From: a virus
Reading direction: 5' to 3' (one strand)
DNA length: 64,000 nt
Virus record (IMG/VR): IMGVR_UViG_3300047319_000334
Location: 1-64,000 of that record
The notes beneath the pieces are model-generated. The model was not told where the DNA came from. It worked only from the letters and a program-made list of their open reading frames with translations, and did no database searches. Made by a program: the position numbers and the translations under genes. Shown here in pieces: positions 59,204 to 64,000 of this stretch (position 1 is its first letter; each line of letters starts with the position of its first letter).

Positions 59204-59661
59204 ATCGTCCTCACTTGTTCGATTGCTTCGCCAAACAGGTCGCCAACAGCAAGCCGGGAGCGCCGCGTCTGGCGCGCTGTCTCGGCATGGTGCTCAGCGT
59301 CATAGGCAAGGTGGCAGCGCTGACATAGCGCCTTCAGGTTGTCGTCGTCGCAGTGCTCGGGAACGTGATCCAGATGGGCTATCGTCAGCACGACACGCGT
59401 CCACTTATTGCCGCAGTATTCCGAAGCCTTGCAGCGGCCAAGCAACCGCCCATCGTCGGCTGCATAAACCTCGCCGTCGCCTTCGAAACGCTGGAACGTG
59501 CCCGCGTCTTTGTCGATGCCGCGAACGATCGTGTCGCCGTTCGCGACACGGCATTGCTCGCAGCAGTCACCAGCCCGCTTGAGAATCCGGGCGCGAATCG
59601 CTTTCCAGTTCGACGGGTAGCGGGCCTTGTTTTCCGGTTTGATTGGCATGGGGGGCATCAC
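59200..59661 (-). CDS. HNH endonuclease-like protein
   Basis: 153 residues. CCEQCRVANGD, AHLDHVPEHCDDDNLKALCQRCHLAYD is a canonical HNH core with zinc Cys pairs. Overlaps the methyltransferase; the pairing with a methylase could be a restriction-like or packaging unit, but this HNH type is common alone. Confidence 0.75.
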   Translation of the reverse strand: MMPPMPIKPENKARYPSNWKAIRARILKRAGDCCEQCRVANGDTIVRGIDKDAGTFQRFEGDGEVYAADDGRLLGRCKASEYCGNKWTRVVLTIAHLDHVPEHCDDDNLKALCQRCHLAYDAEHHAETARQTRRSRLAVGDLFGEAIEQVRTI

Positions 59662-59698
59662 TCATTGTTCGATTGCTTCGCGCGCTGCGCGGATGGGG

Positions 59699-60457
59699 TT
59701 AGGCGGATACTCGCTTGAACTCGACGACCCAGACCCACGGGTCGGCGTCCCATGATTCGGCGCCGTTGATCGATTCCCACAGGCAGCGAAACGAGCTGCG
59801 CGGCGAATACGTGCCATCCACGCCGCTGCGGCCGTATGTGCTCCAGAAGCCGGCAGGCGTCTTGCCGATGCCTTCCGCAATGGCGTCTTGCTCGCTGATG
59901 TCCTGCAACCGCTCGACGCGCACGCCAGTGACTTCGAGCGTGATGCGCGACGCCCAGCGCGGCATGTGGATTGAGGGGCATGCCTTGGCGCCATAGCTCA
60001 ACAGCGCGGATGAGCGGGGGCAGCCGGCGACGTTGTAGCTGGCACCGGGTGCGCGCGTTTCCTCGACCCAGTAATCTCCGATCGTCGGCGTGGTCGAGAC
60101 GTCGTGGCGAAACAGGCCCGGTTTTTCCAGCACGCCGCGAAGCTTGCTGATTACGCCGCTCTCGCGCACCCACAGGCGGTCGCCGGGTTGCCCATGCGGG
60201 CATTCGAAGCCATAGCCGTCTTTCATGATGTGACGACCGTCGTATTCGCCAGGCTGCTCGAATTGCAGGTATGCACGATCACCGCGGCTGGACATGTGCT
60301 TGTCGCGTGCCGGCCAGTAGACCTTCGGAAGATAGCCGTCTTGAATTACAGCGGGCGGCTGACGTTTCATGACGCGGCGCGTCTGCGTCTTGCTGCCGTC
60401 GAGCAGAGCGCGCACCATCGGGCCGCTGAAGAGGATCGGACGTTCTTTGATGGTCAT
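59699..60457 (-). CDS. ASCH-like phage protein
   Basis: 252 residues. ERPILFSGPMVRALLDGSKTQTRRVMKRQ, QPGDRLWVRE, ITLEVTGVRVERLQDISEQDAIAEGI and FRCLWESINGAESWDADPWVWVVEFKRV are the standard motifs of this widespread phage family with an RNA-binding ASCH-type fold. Its ATG overlaps the stop of the reverse-transcriptase remnant (ATGA). Confidence 0.75.
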   Translation of the reverse strand: MTIKERPILFSGPMVRALLDGSKTQTRRVMKRQPPAVIQDGYLPKVYWPARDKHMSSRGDRAYLQFEQPGEYDGRHIMKDGYGFECPHGQPGDRLWVRESGVISKLRGVLEKPGLFRHDVSTTPTIGDYWVEETRAPGASYNVAGCPRSSALLSYGAKACPSIHMPRWASRITLEVTGVRVERLQDISEQDAIAEGIGKTPAGFWSTYGRSGVDGTYSPRSSFRCLWESINGAESWDADPWVWVVEFKRVSA

Positions 60458-60614
60458 TTGCTGCCCCGATATGTTTTGGTCAAAGCCTGGTTGACGGCGT
60501 GGCCGCGGCGTCGCACTGCGTTCGCTAGCGTCGCGCGGTCGTGGTGGCTGCTTGGCGCTTGACCCAGCAGGCCGAAATAGCTGTTCGAGACAGGCCGAAA
60601 ATCTCGGATTACGC
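60454..60614 (-). pseudogene. Remnant of DGR reverse transcriptase, C-terminal tail
   Basis: About 53 codons in the frame ending at TGA 60454. They read RRVIRDFRPVSNSYFGLLGQ, then SSHHDRATLANAVRRRGHAV. The pattern SNSYFGLLxxxxS...R..L followed by a basic end resembles the C-terminus of DGR-type reverse transcriptases. No polymerase motifs (YxDD or others) lie upstream; an HNH gene sits there instead. The four-base overlap with 59699-60457 suggests an original operon gene end. Confidence 0.55.
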
Positions 60615-61106
60615 GACGTGCTTCCAGATTTCCCGCTTCACGATGCGCTGAACTGTCTTGACCGACACGCTCAGTTCCCGTGCCAGAGCGCTCAGGCCAT
60701 GGTCTGGGTCGCGGGGCACGTGACGCCGACGAATCTCCGCAACCTGCGCCTCGGTGAGTTTGTTGCTGTGGTGCTTTGTCCCAACCACCTTGGTTCCATG
60801 CTCGGCCTTGTCGGCTTCGTTCTCCAGCGGCGTTCCATAAGCCAGATTGCCCAAACTCGGATCGCTGTTCTTGCCGTCCAGATGCCGAATCACAAGACCG
60901 CGAGGACGTGGACCGAGAAAGGCCGCAGCGACCAACTTGTGCACAGCGACTTTCTTGGCCCTCCCATCCACCCAGAAACTCACGCGCGGATAGCCGTCGC
61001 CATCCGGCGTGGCCTTTCTGATCCGCGCGCCGCGCCTCACTCGCCCCAAACTGCTGACCTCGTATCCGACGAACCCCACTACCGGCAACCATTCTTCTGA
61101 TTCCAT
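60609..61106 (-). CDS. NUMOD4-HNH homing endonuclease inserted in the DGR
   Basis: 165 residues from ATG 61106 (AAGGAG six bases upstream). Residues 1-20 (EEWLPVVGFVGYEVSSLGRVRR) are NUMOD4. HNH core: AVHKLVAAAFLGPRPRGLVIRHLDGKNSDPSLGNLAYGT. A C-terminal HTH (LSALARELSVSVKTVQRIVKREIWKHV) follows. It occupies the place where template repeat and reverse transcriptase are expected. Confidence 0.85.
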   Translation of the reverse strand: MESEEWLPVVGFVGYEVSSLGRVRRGARIRKATPDGDGYPRVSFWVDGRAKKVAVHKLVAAAFLGPRPRGLVIRHLDGKNSDPSLGNLAYGTPLENEADKAEHGTKVVGTKHHSNKLTEAQVAEIRRRHVPRDPDHGLSALARELSVSVKTVQRIVKREIWKHVA

Positions 61107-61134
61107 GTGCATCTCCTTGACCTCCACGAAGCGG

Positions 61135-61476
61135 GCGATGTGCGGCGTTCTTCCACCCGTTGGCCTGCTTCCCGATGCTGGTCGTCTGCTCGACGGACCC
61201 GGCGTACGCCTTACGCGAGATAAGGCGCTTGTCCATACCAAGGCGCAAGAGCAGTTCGATCACCTGAAGGCGTTCGAGCAACTCGGTCAGGTGCGACGCC
61301 TTGTCGACTGCCACGTTCGCGCGAAACACCAGAACCATGATCTCGATGCATTCCGTGCTGATCTTCTCGCCGATGGAGCGTTTGAAGTCGCGCGGCATGT
61401 TCTTGACCATGTCGGTGACGCTATCGAGCAGCGCATAGGCCGCTCGATAAATCGGAAGTTGGGTGTGCAGGGCCAC
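61135..61476 (-). CDS. avd: Avd-like accessory variability protein (four-helix bundle)
   Basis: About 114 residues of Avd-type sequence from GTG 61476: LPIYRAAYALLDSVTDMVKNMPRD, SIGEKISTECIEIMVLVFRAN, LLERLQVIELLLRLGMDKRLIS, SIGKQANGW. Avd proteins bind the reverse transcriptase and its RNA in diversity-generating retroelements. There is no stop at the expected place: the frame stays open to 60454 through the HNH gene and into the reverse-transcriptase tail. The original end was therefore probably replaced. Confidence 0.8.
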
Positions 61477-61490
61477 GATGGTTTAAATGA

Positions 61491-61955
61491 TCAAATTACT
61501 GAAGGGATAAATCTGCGGACGGCGCGGGCGCGGAACTCGTAGCTCTGGTGGTCGTAGTGCTGACTGCCGTCGTCGAAGTACTGACACCAGGCCCAGCCGG
61601 ACTCCGATTCATGCGCCTCGGTCGACCAGTACGCACGCTCTTCGAACTCGCCCTTCAGGTTCGCGAAGAGCAACGATTGCTCGCGACGGGTCGGGAGTTC
61701 GCCGCCTTGCTCGACTGCCCATTCCTTGGCCGCCGACCACGAGACATCGTCCACGTCGCCGGGCAGCAGGATCAGGTGATGCGACAGCACGCCGTCCTCG
61801 CCGAGCACGACACCTGCGTAGCGCTCACCCGGCGCGAGCGGAATCGTTGCCGCCGGAATGCGGAGTTCCGTTGCACGCGGCTGCTTCTTGAACTCCGCGA
61901 TCAGTTCACTGATGCGGGACTGTTCGGCCTCGATGGCTTCAAGCGTGATGGTCAT
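61491..61955 (-). CDS. DGR target protein 2 (DUF1566/C-type-lectin-like)
   Basis: 154 residues. The N-terminal 55 (helix, then PAATIPLAPGERYAGVVLGEDG) differ from target 1. From LLPGDVDDVSWSAAKEWAVEQGGELPTRREQSLLFANLKGEFEERAYWSTEAHESESGWAW on it is identical. The variable stretch is then followed by EFRARAVRR. Closing FRARAVRR is typical of lectin-fold variable proteins. The ligand is unknown. It sits in the early operon, not with the tail genes. Confidence 0.75.
   Translation of the reverse strand: MTITLEAIEAEQSRISELIAEFKKQPRATELRIPAATIPLAPGERYAGVVLGEDGVLSHHLILLPGDVDDVSWSAAKEWAVEQGGELPTRREQSLLFANLKGEFEERAYWSTEAHESESGWAWCQYFDDGSQHYDHQSYEFRARAVRRFIPSVI
61539..61586 (-). other. DGR variable region, copy in target 2
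   Basis: 16 codons; 10 differ from target 1, always with the third base conserved. On the coding strand it is followed by GAGTTC and then 14 consecutive G/C bases, resembling the initiation-of-mutagenic-homing signal of the Bordetella phage DGR. Confidence 0.75.
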
Positions 61956-61985
61956 TGCGATGCTCCGTTGTAAATGGGCAAAGGG

Positions 61986-62345
61986 TTAAATGGACAATCT
62001 GCGGACGGCGCGGGCGCGGAACTCGCTGGTCTGGCGGTAGCAGTACTGACCGCCGCGGTCGAAGTCCTGATACCAGGCCCAGCCGGACTCCGATTCATGC
62101 GCCTCGGTCGACCAGTACGCACGCTCTTCGAACTCGCCCTTCAGGTTCGCGAAGAGCAACGATTGCTCGCGACGGGTCGGGAGTTCGCCGCCTTGCTCGA
62201 CTGCCCATTCCTTGGCCGCCGACCACGAGACATCGTCCACGTCGCCGGGCAGCAGGATGGTGTGCGTGACATCACCGGTTGCGTTTACGAAGCCGCCGAG
62301 ATAGATTTCGCCTTCTGCGAGCGGGGGAAGCTGAACTTGTTGCAT
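61986..62345 (-). CDS. DGR target protein 1 (DUF1566/C-type-lectin-like)
   Basis: 119 residues from ATG 62345 (AGGAAAA upstream), MQQVQLPPLAEGEIYLGGFV.... Residues about 33-93 are identical in DNA and protein to target 2 (186 bp). The variable stretch then differs, and the end is RAVRRLSI. First gene of the DGR cassette and just downstream of the exonuclease. Confidence 0.75.
   Translation of the reverse strand: MQQVQLPPLAEGEIYLGGFVNATGDVTHTILLPGDVDDVSWSAAKEWAVEQGGELPTRREQSLLFANLKGEFEERAYWSTEAHESESGWAWYQDFDRGGQYCYRQTSEFRARAVRRLSI
62025..62072 (-). other. DGR variable region, copy in target 1
   Basis: Counterpart of 61539-61586. All variable codons end in T or C and match the third base of the other copy. 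AAC/AAT codons at these positions would be the expected template. Confidence 0.75.
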
Positions 62346-62491
62346 GAGTTTTCCTGTGAAAAAGAGCCGCGCATACTGGCCGGCTAAGCGCACGCTTGCG
62401 GAGACCACCGCAAGGTTTAGGGGCGCGCCAACAGACTTACTCAGAGATTCACGCCGGAGGCTTCATCTGATGCTGGTGGACGCGTGAGGGT
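62346..62491. other. Short gap between exonuclease and DGR target 1
   Basis: 146 bases, no gene; includes the ribosome-binding site of target 1. No hairpin with T-run noticed. Confidence 0.35.
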
Positions 62492-63259
62492 TTAGGCGGC
62501 CTCCTGACGAAGCACCTTTTCGTACTGAGCGACCAGCATGGCGAATTCCCAGAGATCCTTTTCGAGCGCTTCGATGTAGTCCTCATCGCGCTTGAATTCC
62601 TGATACCAGAACTGCTTTCCGGCGGGCTCCAGCGCCGGGCAGTACAGGCAGTTATGCCACCACTTCCGGCCAGAGATCCACATGCCGCCCATGGACTGAT
62701 CATGGACGTCAGTGAAATCGCCGTCGATGTAGATTGAGCGGAGGCGATCGGGAGCAACGAAACACTTGTACTCGCTGCCGCCGTCGTCATTGATCAATCC
62801 GTCAACACTGACGCCAAAGAGCCCATCGTCCGTTTTCATGAACCCGCAGCGCTGCACGAACAAGCCTGTGCGAGCTTCGTGCTCCATGCGCGCGGACGGC
62901 TCCAGATCATGTCCGCGGCGCATCTGCCAAGTCTCGAACCCCTCGTCAAGCGGCTCTCCACTAATGCGCTCGACCGCAAGCCGGAAAGCGTAGTCCTTGG
63001 CTTTATCCGAGTAGTCGCCGACCTTCTCGCCGTTGAGGGCCCGGGTGATGATGTCGGACTTCGGCAGGGCCTTGTATCCGGCTGCCTCAGCAGCGGCCTT
63101 CTCGGGCGTGCCGGCCAGACGTAAATTGACGAACTGCTGCTGACGGTCATCCAGGCATCCGACCTTGCTGCGAGCGGTCGCAAACATACTGGCAGTAATT
63201 ACGCCCGCGCGCGCCCGATGCCATTCCGGTGAACCCTGTTCGCATTCGACAATAATCAT
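62492..63259 (-). CDS. YqaJ-type (lambda Exo-like) exonuclease, copy B
   Basis: 255 residues, complete. MIIVECEQGSPEWHRARAG, EPSARMEHEARTGL, GVSVDGLIND and EYKCF are the family nuclease motifs (Glu, Asp, Glu-x-Lys). Residues about 36-70 (DDRQQQFVNLRLAGTPEKAAAEAAGY) are absent from copy A and look like the HTH of small terminases. The ATG overlaps the partner gene stop. Confidence 0.85.
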   Translation of the reverse strand: MIIVECEQGSPEWHRARAGVITASMFATARSKVGCLDDRQQQFVNLRLAGTPEKAAAEAAGYKALPKSDIITRALNGEKVGDYSDKAKDYAFRLAVERISGEPLDEGFETWQMRRGHDLEPSARMEHEARTGLFVQRCGFMKTDDGLFGVSVDGLINDDGGSEYKCFVAPDRLRSIYIDGDFTDVHDQSMGGMWISGRKWWHNCLYCPALEPAGKQFWYQEFKRDEDYIEALEKDLWEFAMLVAQYEKVLRQEAA

Positions 63260-64000
63260 TGCGGGCCTCCTTCGGCGGCAAGCTGACGTTGAAACTCCGC
63301 TTCCATTTCGGAGTCGTCTGCGCCAGGTTCACGTTGCGGCTCGGGCGCCTTCGCTGGGAGCGTTTTGCTCTTTGCAGCCATCGCCGCCTTGAACGCATCC
63401 GATGCAGGCGCATCCTTCGCTGCGTTTATTTCCTTGACAGCGCGCTTCCAGAGCGTGTCGAACTGATCTCTCATTGTTACTGCGTTGGCCTCGGCAACGA
63501 GCTTGATACCCAGTGCGCTCAATACTGGCTCGCCCGGCTCATCGTCGTGCCGATACTCTTCCGGCAAGTCTTCGATGTCCTGGGTGAAAATGTCCGACGC
63601 TGCGGTGACGTTGAGCGTCATGGCGATCTTGGCGCGCTTGCAGGCCATCTTGAGGATGGTGTTCGCCTGGTCGGCCGACTCGGTGCGAATCTGCTGCTTC
63701 TTCTCGACCTTGTTATTCCATTTAGCGAACTTCAGCCGGCGCAGGTTTTCCGGCGTGACCTCGAACTCTTCGGCGCAGATTGCACCGCGCCATTTGTATT
63801 TTTCCTCGTGGGATGAGCACTCGCCCATCCCCTCGCCCAGAACGACGCCAGTCACCTGATGGATGCCGATGCAACGCACGCGGAAGCGCGCCATGCCGTC
63901 GACAGTCAGGTCTTCGATCTCGTACTTGTCGGCGACGCGGAACGTCACACACAATACTTCCGCGCCCGGCTTGTACAGCGACGGCTTCTTGGTGCCGGGA
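63256..64000 (-). CDS. Phage recombination-associated protein, copy B, 5' part outside window
   Basis: Codons from the window edge to TGA 63256. The protein matches copy A (246-1145) with few replacements (for example DAPASD for DATASD and GGPQ for GGQQ at the end) and many silent DNA changes. The start lies beyond 64000. Confidence 0.75.
   Translation of the reverse strand, partial: PGTKKPSLYKPGAEVLCVTFRVADKYEIEDLTVDGMARFRVRCIGIHQVTGVVLGEGMGECSSHEEKYKWRGAICAEEFEVTPENLRRLKFAKWNNKVEKKQQIRTESADQANTILKMACKRAKIAMTLNVTAASDIFTQDIEDLPEEYRHDDEPGEPVLSALGIKLVAEANAVTMRDQFDTLWKRAVKEINAAKDAPASDAFKAAMAAKSKTLPAKAPEPQREPGADDSEMEAEFQRQLAAEGGPQ

Noticed and set aside
58706-59661. Methyltransferase plus HNH as a restriction-modification system
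   Set aside because: Both families are common single phage genes; no specificity domain or conserved pairing visible here.
60454-61476. A single 340-residue protein from the Avd start to the stop at 60454
   Set aside because: The middle 170 residues are an out-of-frame reading of the HNH gene (Arg/Gly/Ser-rich nonsense); better read as Avd, inserted HNH, and RT remnant.
1-64000. Window ends as exact terminal redundancy of one phage genome
   Set aside because: The shared segment differs at many positions, including an insertion in the exonuclease, so it is not an assembly or packaging repeat.

Overview
The window is one temperate, contractile-tailed phage (myovirus-like) genome or prophage, about 60% GC. 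It reads as a phage of Burkholderiaceae (Burkholderia/Paraburkholderia type). This host call is inferred from gene order and codon style; no host chromosomal gene is visible. Nearly all genes are packed head to tail with ATGA/GTGA/TGATG overlaps.

Layout. 1-5.5 kb, minus strand: left early operon with an exonuclease (cut by the window edge), a recombination-associated protein, a long coiled-coil protein and many tiny genes, including a 40-residue protein with a prepilin-like N-terminus. 5.46-6.59 kb: no gene, but a chain of strong stem-loops. 6.6-9.9 kb: immunity region with a small basic first gene of the left operon, LexA-like repressor, Cro-like and CII-like proteins, and six operator-like sites. 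10-19 kb, plus strand: replication initiator-like protein and DnaC-like loader, RusA, NinB, Ref-like nuclease, dNMP kinase, HNH enzymes and a possible Q-type antiterminator. 21-43 kb: terminase, DUF1073 portal, DUF2213 protease/scaffold, capsid, DUF3383 sheath, tube, chaperones with a -1 slippery site, tape measure, baseplate and fibre. 43.2-46.4 kb: cargo cassette with a DUF4214-dehydrogenase fusion, an outer-membrane-like protein, a regulator and a HigBA pair. 46.5-51.4 kb: holin/lysozyme, a 21-residue-repeat protein and lipoproteins. 51.4-53.4 kb: a tRNA-like sequence and a LexA-boxed accessory cluster. 53.6-55.1 kb: integrase and excisionase-like protein. 55.1-64 kb, minus strand: a second stretch of left-operon genes ending in a second exonuclease/recombination pair about 90% identical to the pair at position 1.

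The most notable system is at 60.45-62.35 kb, which I read as a diversity-generating retroelement (DGR) that has lost its reverse transcriptase. Two tandem target genes share 186 identical bases. They then differ at ten codons, with all 12 changes in codon positions 1-2 and none in position 3. A 14-base pure G/C run follows. An Avd-like four-helix protein lies next. Where template repeat and reverse transcriptase should be there is an HNH homing endonuclease, followed by a short open segment resembling the C-terminal tail of a DGR reverse transcriptase.

The non-identical duplication at the window ends means either two related prophages in tandem or a phage carrying a diverged exo/recombination duplication across the cut point. 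The sequence alone does not decide.
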